Shown here: positions 41,715-49,960 of the stretch, in pieces
Layout of the letters: the number at the start of each line of letters is the position of its first letter
Numbering within the stretch: the stretch's first letter is position 1
From: Streptomyces xanthophaeus
GTDB taxonomy: Bacteria > Actinomycetota > Actinomycetes > Streptomycetales > Streptomycetaceae
Direction of reading: 5' to 3'
Length of the DNA stretch: 64,000 bases
Assembly: GCF_030440515.1 (NCBI RefSeq)
Contig: NZ_CP076543.1
Coordinates: 7,913,001-7,977,000, forward strand
Notes under the pieces: generated by a model
Seen by the model: the letters and a program-made list of their open reading frames with translations, nothing else
Told to the model about the DNA's origin: nothing
Databases searched by the model: none
Translations under genes and position numbers: made by a program

Positions 41715-41733
41715 CGACGCGGGCGCCGAGTCG

Positions 41734-43815
41734 TCAGGCGGGCCGGACGGTGATGGTGCAGAGGCGCTTGGTGGCCCGGGTCAGGGCTACGTACAAGTCC
41801 CTTTCCCCACCGGGGCGGGCCGTGATGATGTCCTCGGGGTCCACGACGACGACCCCGTCGAATTCCAGGCCGCGTGCTTCGGACGCCGGCACGATGCGTG
41901 CGTGGTGAGCGATGCCCTGGGCCGTCAGCTCGCTCACCCTGGTGTCCGCGCAGATCACTCCCAGAAGCTCGCCCGGGTGCGCGGTGCTCTGGGCGCGGAG
42001 TTCCGAGACGACGGCGGCGACCAGCCCGTCCGGAGGTGCGGTCACGGTGCGAGGGATCTCACCGCTTCGCAGTGACCGTGTGGGCTTCTGGTCCGGAGCG
42101 ATCCGGGTGAGCAGGTCCCGGACGCTCTCCAGGATCTCCTGCGTGGTGCGGTAGCTGACGGTCAGGTCGTGCAGTTCGAACCGCGGTCCGACGTGGGGGC
42201 TCAGTGCTCCCTTCCAGTCGCGTGCTGTCGTGACCGGGCCTGCCTGGGCGAAGTCACCCACCAGCGTCATCGCCCTTGCCGGGCAGCGTCGGACGATCAT
42301 CCGCCACTGCATGGAGGTCAGTTCCTGCGCCTCGTCGACGACGACGTGCCCGTACGTCCGCTCGGGGGGACCGTCGACCAGGCTCGCCGCCTCGTCCAGC
42401 AACGGCACATCGGCATCGGTCCACGGGTCGTCCGGCCCACCCAGCAGAAGGGACCGCTCCTGCGCGCTCAGGCGGGGCAGGTGCTCGGCGAGAGCGCCGG
42501 TGTTCGTCAGGAGCGCCTTCACGAGGTCACCGGGTGTCAACCGCGGCCACAGCACCTCGACCGCCCGGTCGACGCCGGCGTCGTCGAGGAGATCGGCCCG
42601 GATGGCGTCCAGGTCCAGCTCGTGGGCCGGACCCGCATCGGCAGCACCTTCGGCACGGCGCTGGGCGGCTCCCGTGAACCGGTCGAGGTCGATGCCCGTC
42701 ATCCTTTCGGTATCGGCGTCGATCTGCTCCAAGAGGTCGCCCATGTCCCGTTGCATCGCGTCGGTGACGGCATCGATCAAGAGCTCTTTGAACACCTGGC
42801 GCGCGGGGTTGTGCCCCGGTACGGCTGCCACGGCGGCGACGCGTGCCGTGGCGACTTCCTCGCCGGAGAGGTGAACCAGTTCCTGTCCGACCCGCACGGT
42901 GAAGTCACCGGCGGGAGCCTGGTGTACGCGCAGCAGGCCGGCCAAGGCGTCGGCGAGGTCGGAGCTGCCCTTGAGACGGGCCGTATCGAAGGGGTCCACC
43001 GCGTCCGTCGACACTCCGGCCAGTTCCCGGCAGGTCGCCAGAACGACGTCGTTCTCTCCGAGCGAGGGAAGGACCTGGGAGATGTAGTCGAGGAACCGGG
43101 CGTTCGGGCCCACGACCAGGACACCCTCCTGCGCGGCGCGCGGGAACGCGTACAGGACATAGGCCGCCCGGTGCAGGGCGACCACCGTCTTGCCGGTGCC
43201 GGGCCCGCCCTGCACCACGGTTACCCCGCGGTGGGCGGAACGGACGATCTCGTCCTGCTCGGCCTGCAGCGTCGCGACGGCCGCCTGCATGCTGCCCGTA
43301 CGCCGTGCCGACAGAGCCTCGGTCAGCGGGCCGTCCCCCACGACGTCCTCGTCGGTCGGGGCGGTCCCGTCCAGCAGTTCGTCGCTCACCGAGACGACCG
43401 TGCGCTCCTGGAGGCGCAGGTGCCGGCGCCGCCGCAGGCCCATCGGGTGGACCGGTGTCGCCTCGTAGAAGGGCCGCGCCGCGTTCGCGCGCCAGTCCAC
43501 GAGCAGAGGCAGGTCATCCTCCTCCGTGTGCAGTCCTATCCGCCCGATGTGCAGGCCCGTGCCGTCCGTCCAGTCGATGCGCCCGAAGACCAGCCCTTTC
43601 TCGGCGCCCTCCAGCCGGCCGATTTCCTTGGCCAGACGCTCGGCGGCGATTTCTCTCTCGTATGCCTCACCGGCGCTTTCCGCCGGGGCCTTCAGCACAC
43701 CCGCTCGGTGTGCTCGCGCCTCGGAAATCCGCTCGGCGAGCAACTCATATAAGGAGGACACATAATCCCGCTCCGATTCAAGCGCACGCACGACGGGACC
43801 ATTCATTTTCGACAA
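41734..43815 (-). CDS. HelD/HelR-type RNA polymerase-associated ATPase (UvrD/Rep family)
   Basis: A 693-residue protein. The N-terminal coiled-coil arm (about 1-80: ERDYVSSLYELLAERISEAR) typical of HelD is followed by split RecA-like domains. These hold Walker A VVQGGPGTGKTVVALHRAA (near residue 205), Walker B YGHVVVDEAQELT and the C-terminal motif VALTRATKRL. HelD/HelR proteins pull stalled RNA polymerase off DNA; the Streptomyces HelR also removes rifamycin. TTG 43815 is preferred over ATG 43806 because AAGGAG lies 7 bp before the TTG but 16 bp before the ATG. Codon 22 is TTA (43750-43752), so expression may depend on bldA. The first codons are less G/C-rich than the neighbours. No rifamycin-associated element was seen upstream. 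Confidence 0.9.
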   Translation of the reverse strand: MSKMNGPVVRALESERDYVSSLYELLAERISEARAHRAGVLKAPAESAGEAYEREIAAERLAKEIGRLEGAEKGLVFGRIDWTDGTGLHIGRIGLHTEEDDLPLLVDWRANAARPFYEATPVHPMGLRRRRHLRLQERTVVSVSDELLDGTAPTDEDVVGDGPLTEALSARRTGSMQAAVATLQAEQDEIVRSAHRGVTVVQGGPGTGKTVVALHRAAYVLYAFPRAAQEGVLVVGPNARFLDYISQVLPSLGENDVVLATCRELAGVSTDAVDPFDTARLKGSSDLADALAGLLRVHQAPAGDFTVRVGQELVHLSGEEVATARVAAVAAVPGHNPARQVFKELLIDAVTDAMQRDMGDLLEQIDADTERMTGIDLDRFTGAAQRRAEGAADAGPAHELDLDAIRADLLDDAGVDRAVEVLWPRLTPGDLVKALLTNTGALAEHLPRLSAQERSLLLGGPDDPWTDADVPLLDEAASLVDGPPERTYGHVVVDEAQELTSMQWRMIVRRCPARAMTLVGDFAQAGPVTTARDWKGALSPHVGPRFELHDLTVSYRTTQEILESVRDLLTRIAPDQKPTRSLRSGEIPRTVTAPPDGLVAAVVSELRAQSTAHPGELLGVICADTRVSELTAQGIAHHARIVPASEARGLEFDGVVVVDPEDIITARPGGERDLYVALTRATKRLCTITVRPA

Positions 43816-44300
43816 CAGGGGGCTCCTTCGATTCGAGCCATACCATATGATCAAGGTCCCCCGAAAGGAAAGTCTTGACTTACTTGGTGAGTCATGGCCC
43901 TGCGGCTGAACCCATGACGGCCGACCGTATGGCATGCATTCCGATGTTCCGCATATCGCATTGCGCTCCCGTTGTCCGTCTGCCTTATGGGCGGGCTCGC
44001 CCTCGCATGCCGGCAATGTTTTGCCACGCTCGGGAAAAGGGGGAGGGACCGGCCAGGCGGCCGACGCATCCGATGACCGAGGCCCCGTGGCAAGGGGTCC
44101 GACGGCCTGGCATGCGCCGGAGCGTGCGGGAGAGTGCGCCCGCCTTCGCACGCCCGGAGCGCACCACCGACCCGCTGCGGAAGCGGGTCCCGGCCCCGCT
44201 GTGATCCGGCAGGAGTGCCCAGGGCGATTGTCACTCTATTCCCGCCTAGGGATGATTCAGGTAGGTGTGTGGATCTTCGCATGCTTATGCTGCACCCGCT
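43816..44300. other. 485-bp divergent intergenic region
   Basis: The region separates the HelD-type and hydroxylase genes and is lower in G/C than its surroundings. It contains a hairpin GACCCGCT/AGCGGGTC (44169-44189, loop GCGGA), an imperfect dyad around GACTTACTTGGTGAGTC (about 43876), and a plausible hydroxylase promoter (44228-44256). No open frame has a ribosome-binding site. Confidence 0.55.
44228..44256 (+). promoter_or_regulatory. Candidate promoter for the hydroxylase/O-methyltransferase pair
   Basis: TTGTCA (44228-44233), a 17-bp spacer and GATGAT (44251-44256), 44 bp upstream of the start codon. It fits the primary sigma consensus moderately. Confidence 0.4.
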
Positions 44301-45518
44301 ATGACGGAAAGTCAGACCTCTCGCACGTTATGGGAATCAGCCGATGTGGTCGTCCTCGGAGCCGGACCCGCCGGGCTCGTTCTCGGAATCCTGCTGCACA
44401 CCGCCGGGATCGACTGCGTCATCCTGGAGCGTGCCTCCCGCACCCATGTCCAGACCCGGGCCCGCGCGGGGTTCCTCGCCCCGAACACCGTGCGGATCCT
44501 GGACCGCCACGGCCTCGCCGACGGCCTGCACCGGCACGGCCACCGCCACGGCACGTGCGAGTTCCGCACGGAGGAAGGCCGGTTCCGCCTCGACTACGGT
44601 GCCCTCGGCCAGGGCGGGCAGCATCACGTCTACCCGCAGCAGAACCTGGTCACGGACCTCCTGAACCACTACCTCGGCCTCGGCGGACGCATCCGCTTCC
44701 GCACCGAGGCGCTCGCCGTGCACGGCACCGACGGCACCCGGCCGTCCGTCACGACACGCGAGCCCGACGGCCGGCCCACCCGGTGGACCGCCCGGTACGT
44801 CGCCGGCTGCGACGGCCGGTACGGGGCGGCCCGCCGCTCGCTGCCGCCGGGCGCCGTCCGCCACCACCGGTACGACCACGGGGTGACCTGGCTCGGCCTG
44901 CTCGCCGAGGCCCCCGCGAGTCTGGACGCCGTCGGCTACGCCATCCACGACCAAGGCTTCGCCGGACACATGGCCCGCACCTCGGACGTCACCCGCTACT
45001 ACCTCCAGTGGCAGCGCGGCACGCCCGCCGACGCCTGGTCCGAGCAGCGCGTCTGGGACGAGCTCGACGTCCGGATGCGCGCAGCGGACCACGGCCCGCT
45101 GCGCCGGGGCAGACTCCTGGAACGCGGGGTCTTCGACCTCACCTGCGACGTCGTCGAACCACTGCGCCACGGCCCGCTCTTCCTGGCGGGCGACGCGGCG
45201 AGCCTGCTCGCCCCGGCCGCCGCGAAGGGCGCCAACCTCGCGGTCCTGGAGGCCGAGATCCTGGCCGAAGCACTCGCCGACGCCCTCTCCCGGGGCGACA
45301 CGGCAGGACTCGACAGCTACTCGGACCGGTGCCTGGCGCACATCTGGCGGGCGCAGGAGTTCACCGGGTGGATGACCCGGCTCCTGCACGCGACCCCCGA
45401 CCGGGACCAGGACGGCGGATCGTTCTTCCACGCCGCCCTGCAGCGGTCCCGGCTCGCTTCGCTGCGTACCTCGCGCATCCACCAGGACTGGTTCGCCGAG
45501 AACTACGTCGGCGTGTGA
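44301..45518 (+). CDS. FAD-dependent aromatic hydroxylase, PobA (p-hydroxybenzoate hydroxylase) family
   Basis: A 405-residue class A flavoprotein hydroxylase. It has the FAD site VVVLGAGPAGLVLGILL (from residue 16), RARAGFL after the first strand pair, the DG motif AGCDGRYGAARR, and LFLAGDAASLLAPAAAKGANLA (GD motif), and it ends FAENYVG as PobA does. Of the PobA substrate residues, those matching Arg214, Arg220 and Tyr222 are kept (ARTSDVTRYYLQ). Ser212 becomes Met and the C-terminal Tyr385 region differs, so the substrate is probably not plain 4-hydroxybenzoate. Codon 10 is TTA (44328-44330), implying bldA dependence. The O-methyltransferase gene follows after 122 bp on the same strand, so a hydroxylate-then-methylate route on an aromatic ring is likely. 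Confidence 0.9.
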   Translation: MTESQTSRTLWESADVVVLGAGPAGLVLGILLHTAGIDCVILERASRTHVQTRARAGFLAPNTVRILDRHGLADGLHRHGHRHGTCEFRTEEGRFRLDYGALGQGGQHHVYPQQNLVTDLLNHYLGLGGRIRFRTEALAVHGTDGTRPSVTTREPDGRPTRWTARYVAGCDGRYGAARRSLPPGAVRHHRYDHGVTWLGLLAEAPASLDAVGYAIHDQGFAGHMARTSDVTRYYLQWQRGTPADAWSEQRVWDELDVRMRAADHGPLRRGRLLERGVFDLTCDVVEPLRHGPLFLAGDAASLLAPAAAKGANLAVLEAEILAEALADALSRGDTAGLDSYSDRCLAHIWRAQEFTGWMTRLLHATPDRDQDGGSFFHAALQRSRLASLRTSRIHQDWFAENYVGV

Positions 45519-45640
45519 CCGCCGCGGCGGCCCGCCCCCGTACCGCTACCCCGCCTCACCGCTCCCACCTTGCCCCACCCCCTCCCCACCGCTTCGCCCT
45601 GCCCTGCCCAGCCCCGTACCGGCCCGAGGACACCCCCACG

Positions 45641-47392
45641 ATGACGACGACCCTCCCCGACGAAACGTTGCTCCTGGACGACACCGCCTGCCTGCGCGCG
45701 GCGGCCCGGTTCGTCCGCGAGCACGACAGTGCCGCCCTGCTCCCGCTCCTGCTGCCCGGCCTCGGCGGCCCGGACCTGCAGGCGCTGGCCGGGCACTGCC
45801 GGTTCGCCCACGCCGGGCTGCTGCTCTTCCCGCCGGACGCGGACGGCCTGCGGAACCAACTCGCCGACTGCGGACTGGCCGTGGACACCCCCTCCCACCC
45901 CAGCGTGGTGGTCCGCGAACGCCTCGCCCGCCGCCACCGGCGCGACCCGGCCGACCTCGACGTCCGGATCCTGCGCCCGCAGGTGCTCGGCTCCGACGGT
46001 GAACGGCGCGCGGTCGAGGTGTTCGCCCTGACGGTGCCCCCGCACTCGGACCTGGAACCGATCGCGGCCTACGAACGCACCCGCCGGCACGAGGCGCACC
46101 TCGCCTTCGAGGTCGAGCACCCCGAGCCGCTGGCCCTGCGCGGCCTGTGCGCCATCCTCGCCCGGCACGGCGCGCGGCCCGACGGCGGCGGCTACAACCC
46201 GCACGAGGACGGCACCGTCCTCTACTTCACCCTCCCCGACGCCGCCTGCGCCTACGAGCGCCTGGAGCTCTACGCACGGGGCGACCACCGGGACACCCTC
46301 GCCGCCCACCTGGACCACCCCCGCCATGACGCGCGACAGCCCGCTGAAACGCTCCTCCACCTCCTCACCGGCGCGTGGACCACACAGGCACTCGCCACGT
46401 TCGCCCGGCTGGGCCTGCCCGACGTCATGGACCCCCGCACCCCCTGCCGCACCGAGGACCTCGCCCGGCTGACCGGCAGCCACCCGCGGGGTCTGGGCGT
46501 ACTCCTGCGCTACCTCGCCATGCTCGGCGCCGTCACCCAGGACCCCGGCCAGGAGAACGAGGAGGACGGATTCCGCCTGACCGAACTCGGGGCCCTGCTG
46601 CGCGCGGACACGCCCGGGTCCATGCGACCGCTGGCACTGATGTACGGAGACCCGTTCTACCGCTCCTTCGGCGGCCTCGACCATGCCGTGCGGACCGGGC
46701 AGCCGGCGTTCGACCACCTCTTCGGCGAGAACCACTTCGACCACTTCGCCCGCGATGGCGAACTCGCCGCCCTCTTCGACCGGTCCATGGCCGCGAGTTC
46801 ACGGATGTTCCGGCCGCTGCCCGCCCACCCGGTGATCACCGCCGCGGCCCAGGCACCCTCGGCCGCGACCGTCGTGGACGTCGCCGGAGGGAACGGGGAG
46901 CTCCTCGGCCGCGTCCTCACCGCACACCCGCGCCTGCGCGGTGTCCTCCTCGAACGCCCGCACGCCGTCGAAGCCGCCCGCCGGCTCCTCGACGCCGCGG
47001 GCTGCGGCGCGCGCTGCGACTATCGCACGGGCGACTTCGCCGACGTGCCGCCCGGCGGCGACGTCTATGTCCTCTCCCGCGTCCTGCACGACTGGGACGA
47101 CGACCGCTGCCGCGAGATCCTGCGCCACTGCGTCCGCGCGATGCCCGAGCACGCGGACCTGCTCGTCGTGGAACGTCTTCTGCCCGCGGACGGTTCCCCC
47201 TCCCTGGCCACCGCCTGGGACCTGCACATGCTGTGCAACGTCGGAGGCCGCGAACGCCGCGCCGACCACTACGCGCGCCTGTTCGCCGAGGCGGGCCTCC
47301 ATCTCGTCGGCCACCGGCCCCTGCCGCTGGACGCGCATGTGCTGCACGCCCGCCGGGCGGGCGCACCGTACCCCGCCGCCCGACGGAGCTGA
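45641..47392 (+). CDS. SAM-dependent O-methyltransferase with an extra N-terminal domain
   Basis: A 583-residue protein; ATG 45641 follows CGAGGA. The C-terminal about 340 residues are a hydroxyindole/caffeate-type O-methyltransferase. It has a winged dimerisation region (LLTGAWTTQALATFARLGLPD), a SAM site VVDVAGGNGELL (411-422), and VLSRVLHDWDDDRC with the catalytic His483. The N-terminal about 235 residues are an added domain I do not recognise. It is mixed alpha/beta (CRFAHAGLLLFPPDADGLRN; VRILRPQVLGSDGERRAVEV; AFEVEHPEPLALRGLCAIL). Typical family members are about 340 residues, so the fusion is unusual. It probably methylates a phenol made by the upstream hydroxylase. A hairpin follows at 47401-47444. 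Confidence 0.9.
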   Translation: MTTTLPDETLLLDDTACLRAAARFVREHDSAALLPLLLPGLGGPDLQALAGHCRFAHAGLLLFPPDADGLRNQLADCGLAVDTPSHPSVVVRERLARRHRRDPADLDVRILRPQVLGSDGERRAVEVFALTVPPHSDLEPIAAYERTRRHEAHLAFEVEHPEPLALRGLCAILARHGARPDGGGYNPHEDGTVLYFTLPDAACAYERLELYARGDHRDTLAAHLDHPRHDARQPAETLLHLLTGAWTTQALATFARLGLPDVMDPRTPCRTEDLARLTGSHPRGLGVLLRYLAMLGAVTQDPGQENEEDGFRLTELGALLRADTPGSMRPLALMYGDPFYRSFGGLDHAVRTGQPAFDHLFGENHFDHFARDGELAALFDRSMAASSRMFRPLPAHPVITAAAQAPSAATVVDVAGGNGELLGRVLTAHPRLRGVLLERPHAVEAARRLLDAAGCGARCDYRTGDFADVPPGGDVYVLSRVLHDWDDDRCREILRHCVRAMPEHADLLVVERLLPADGSPSLATAWDLHMLCNVGGRERRADHYARLFAEAGLHLVGHRPLPLDAHVLHARRAGAPYPAARRS

Positions 47393-47400
47393 CCCGGCGA

Positions 47401-47444
47401 CGCCTCCCCGGGGCGGGAGCAGGCGGCCCGCCCCGGGCGAGGCG
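47401..47444. terminator. Bidirectional terminator hairpin
   Basis: CGCCTC and CCGGGGCGGG pair with CCCGCCCCGG and GAGGCG, broken by one small internal mismatch, around a 9-nt loop. It lies between the convergent O-methyltransferase and hypothetical genes. Confidence 0.75.
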
Positions 47445-47481
47445 CGAAGGACCGCCGGCGGGAGTTCCGGCCGGGCGTCCG

Positions 47482-48399
47482 TCAGCGGTACGGCGTGTGC
47501 CGCTCCGGCGGGAGCGCCCGGTGGATCACGCGCAGGACGAAGGAATCCGGCGGCCGCCACACGTCCCGGTCGGCGAACGGCCATGCGTAGACCGGGGATC
47601 CGTCGCGGACGCAGTCCAGCAGGCCGGGCGCTTCGAGCTCGTGGGCCGACCACTCGTACAGCTGCTGCAGTCTCGGCGCGATCACCCCGAAGTCGAGCAT
47701 GCGGCCGAATCCGATCTCCCTGTCGAGGTAGGACCGCACCGTGTCGTGGAGCGGGTACTCGTCGGGGAGCACCCGGGACAGCTGCAAGAAGATCCCGGTC
47801 ATCTCCACCCTCGGATCGCCGAGGAACGGGGCGAGCGGACGCAGCCGGCCGAGGGCGATACGCGGGGCCGCGACCAGGGCGTGCGCGTAGAGGACGCGGC
47901 AGAGGACGACGTTCATGAAGAACCGCTCGGTCTCGTTCTCCGCCTCCGCGAGGTCGCGGTGTTCGAGGTAGGCGGCGACCACGCTCCCGTTGTGCGCCCG
48001 GTACCAGGCCCGGGCCGTGGGGTGGTCGGCGAAGGACAGCCAGTGGTCGGCCGCGCGCGAGGAGGCGGGCCCGGGAAGCCCGCCGCTCAGGCCCACCGCC
48101 TCGCAGCCGTCACGAAGGATGCGCTCGTTCACCGCCCGCCACCACGGACTGCCGGGCCGGTCGGCGAACGCCGGCTGCAGCACGCCCCGCCGCACCTGCC
48201 AGCGCATGAACGACATCGCCGCCCGGCGGAACGGCAGGTGCCGGGGCGCCTTGCCGAACGGCCCGTAATAGCAGCGCTCCATCAAGGCCATCCGCCCGGC
48301 GGGGTCGTCGCGGACCGCGGCGACCTGCTGCCCGGCCCAGGCCGCGGCCGTGATCTCGGACATCATGACCACAGCGTCGCACAGACCGGCCACGCCCAT
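47482..48399 (-). CDS. Hypothetical protein
   Basis: A protein of 305 residues from the ATG at 48399, or 294 or 293 from the tandem ATGs at 48366/48363; no start has a strong ribosome-binding site. It is soluble and helical with many aromatic residues: RMALMERCYYGPFGKAPRH, MSFMRWQVRRGVLQPAFADR, WRAVNERILRDG, NETERFFMNVVLCRVLYAHAL and YLDREIGFGRMLDFG. The pattern recalls uncharacterised Streptomyces proteins; no catalytic motif is clear. It is convergent with the O-methyltransferase gene across a terminator and downstream of a decayed gene on the same strand. Confidence 0.8.
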   Translation of the reverse strand: MGVAGLCDAVVMMSEITAAAWAGQQVAAVRDDPAGRMALMERCYYGPFGKAPRHLPFRRAAMSFMRWQVRRGVLQPAFADRPGSPWWRAVNERILRDGCEAVGLSGGLPGPASSRAADHWLSFADHPTARAWYRAHNGSVVAAYLEHRDLAEAENETERFFMNVVLCRVLYAHALVAAPRIALGRLRPLAPFLGDPRVEMTGIFLQLSRVLPDEYPLHDTVRSYLDREIGFGRMLDFGVIAPRLQQLYEWSAHELEAPGLLDCVRDGSPVYAWPFADRDVWRPPDSFVLRVIHRALPPERHTPYR

Positions 48400-48475
48400 G
48401 CCGTACGCCGCGTCCCCTCGAGGGCAGGGTCAGGCGGCCGCGGCGAGCACCCCCAGGCGGCGGTCCCGGCCGACG

Positions 48476-49290
48476 TCACGACAGGCACGGCCCGCGAGCC
48501 GCCGCCTCGGCCAGGGTCAGCACGGTGCCCTCGTCCGGCAGCCAATCCAGCAGCCGGCACAGCAGCAGCGTCCCCGCACCGGACGGCACCGGGTGGGTCT
48601 GCGGTACGAGTTCCACCCGCGGCAGCACCTCCGGATCGAGGATCCGCCCACCCAGGACGGCCAGCACAGCCCGGTGAACTCCTTGACGAGCGCGCCCACG
48701 ACCGTGCAGGCACCGCTGCCCGACGCGCCGAGGACGCCCACCGCCGACCAGCATCAGGCGCCGGCCACCCCGGTCGAGACCCCGCGGGCCTCGTCCTCGA
48801 TCGCGGTACGGGGCCGAACCACCGAGGCGCACATCGGTGCGCAGAGCCTCCGCCGGCGTCTCGCCGGACGCCGTCCGGCAGCCGTTCGCACCCGAGCGCA
48901 GCCGCTCGGCGAGCCCCGCCGTGCCCGGGCGCCGCGCAGGTCGTACTCCTCCGACGAGTGGTCGTCCTCGACCAGTTCCTCGCCCACCGGCGTGAGCCGG
49001 TACCCGTCCTCCGCCACCGGGCCCAGGATGACGGCCACGCGGATCGCGAGCCCCGGCGCCGGGTCGGTCAGTTCGTGGAGCCGGCCGTGCGCGACCTCGG
49101 CCCGCCGCCAGTAGCCGGTGACGTGCGTCCGCACACGCGGAACCCCGGTCCACCGGCCGGTGCCGCCGGCCGATCGCGGGCAGCGCCGTCTCGTCGCCGA
49201 TCACCCACAGCCGGTCCGCGCCCTCGGGGTGGCCGTGTCCTTCACATCCGTCCGGCAGATCCGGCCCCGGATCCAACCCGCGGACCACGG
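48476..49290 (-). pseudogene. Decayed siderophore-interacting protein / methyltransferase fusion
   Basis: No intact frame covers this stretch, but pieces in different minus-strand frames read in a sensible order. Near 49200, DRLWVIGDETALPAIGR is the NAD(P)-side signature of siderophore-interacting (FAD-binding 9) proteins. Near 49120, THVTGYWRRAEVAHGRLHEL matches their C-terminus. The regions between are missing. Near 49000, a dimerisation-like piece (GLAIRVAVILG, GYRLTPVGEELVEDD) follows. Near 48720 a broken SAM site (GVLGASGSGACTVVGALV) is seen, and near 48530 LLLCRLLDWLPDEGTVLTL resembles the LHDWPDE region of O-methyltransferases. Deletions and frameshifts separate them. A functional ancestor would have released iron from siderophores. 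Confidence in decay is good; the exact limits are uncertain. Confidence 0.6.
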
Positions 49291-49317
49291 CACTGCCACC
49301 CCGCGCGCCATCAGGAC

Positions 49318-49348
49318 TGGACCTCAAGTGAGCTTGAGATCCTACGGT
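49318..49348 (+). promoter_or_regulatory. MerR/SoxR-type promoter with 19-bp spacer
   Basis: TGGACC (-35, 49318-49323) and TACGGT (-10, 49343-49348) are separated by exactly 19 bp holding the dyad CTCAAG-TGAG-CTTGAG (49323-49338). The dyad resembles the SoxR box. The long spacer is diagnostic of promoters activated by MerR-family proteins. It lies 47 bp upstream of the second MarR-like gene. Confidence 0.7.
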
Positions 49349-49394
49349 GTTGTGCGCAGGTGATCTCGAAGTGAGCGAACGGAGCGGATCCGCC

Positions 49395-49853
49395 ATGGAG
49401 TACTCGCACAACGACGCCGAACTGGTTCGCCAGCCCATCGGCTACTGGAGCTGGGCCGCCTCCGACGCGGTGGTCACCCGGATCAGGGCCGTCCTCGCCG
49501 GAATCGGCACCACCCAGCCGCAGGCATGGATCCTGGACCGGATCGCGCGGGCCGAGGTGCCGCCGAGCCGCGACGGGGTGACCGGGGTGCTGGGCGGCTA
49601 CGCGGCCGCGGGGGTCGACGACCTCGACGAGGAGATCGACGCCACCATCGGCCGCGGCTGGGTCACGCAGGACGCGGACGGACGCCTCGAACTCACGGGC
49701 GAGGGAGAAAACTTCCACGCCCGGGTGGCCGCGACTCAGGCGCAGCTGTGGCAGGAGCGCCACCGGGACATCCCGGACGAGGAGTACGTCATCACGCTCA
49801 AGGTCCTGCAGCGGTTCATCCACAACACCGGAGGCCACGCCTGGCACCACTGA
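49395..49853 (+). CDS. MarR-family winged-helix regulator (paralogue 2)
   Basis: A 152-residue protein clearly related to the one at 30795-31295: VRQPIGYWSWAASDAVVTRI, TTQPQAWILDRI and DEEYVITLKVLQRFIHN align with it throughout. The winged helix is formed by about residues 40-115 (DATIGRGWVTQDADGRLEL as the wing). Its promoter has the MerR-type 19-bp spacer, so it should be induced by a MerR-family activator, possibly SoxR-like under redox stress. A bidirectional terminator follows. Ligand and targets are unknown. Confidence 0.85.
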   Translation: MEYSHNDAELVRQPIGYWSWAASDAVVTRIRAVLAGIGTTQPQAWILDRIARAEVPPSRDGVTGVLGGYAAAGVDDLDEEIDATIGRGWVTQDADGRLELTGEGENFHARVAATQAQLWQERHRDIPDEEYVITLKVLQRFIHNTGGHAWHH

Positions 49854-49868
49854 CGACGTCCGGTACGC

Positions 49869-49904
49869 GCCGGGGCCCGCCTCCTCCAGGAGACGGGCCC
49901 CGGC
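49869..49904. terminator. Bidirectional terminator hairpin
   Basis: GCCGGGGCCCG (49869-49879) pairs with CGGGCCCCGGC (49894-49904), extended by CTCCT/AGGAG after one mismatch. It separates the convergent MarR-like and lipoprotein genes. Confidence 0.85.
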
Positions 49905-49960
49905 GGAGGGCCTTCGCGAGGAGCGGGGCGAGCTGCTCGACCGCCCACGGGGCGTCCGGA

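Noticed and set aside
43816..43900. Rifamycin-associated element upstream of the HelD-type gene
   Set aside because: I looked for a long G/C-rich dyad as expected for that element, and none is present; only weak dyads were found.
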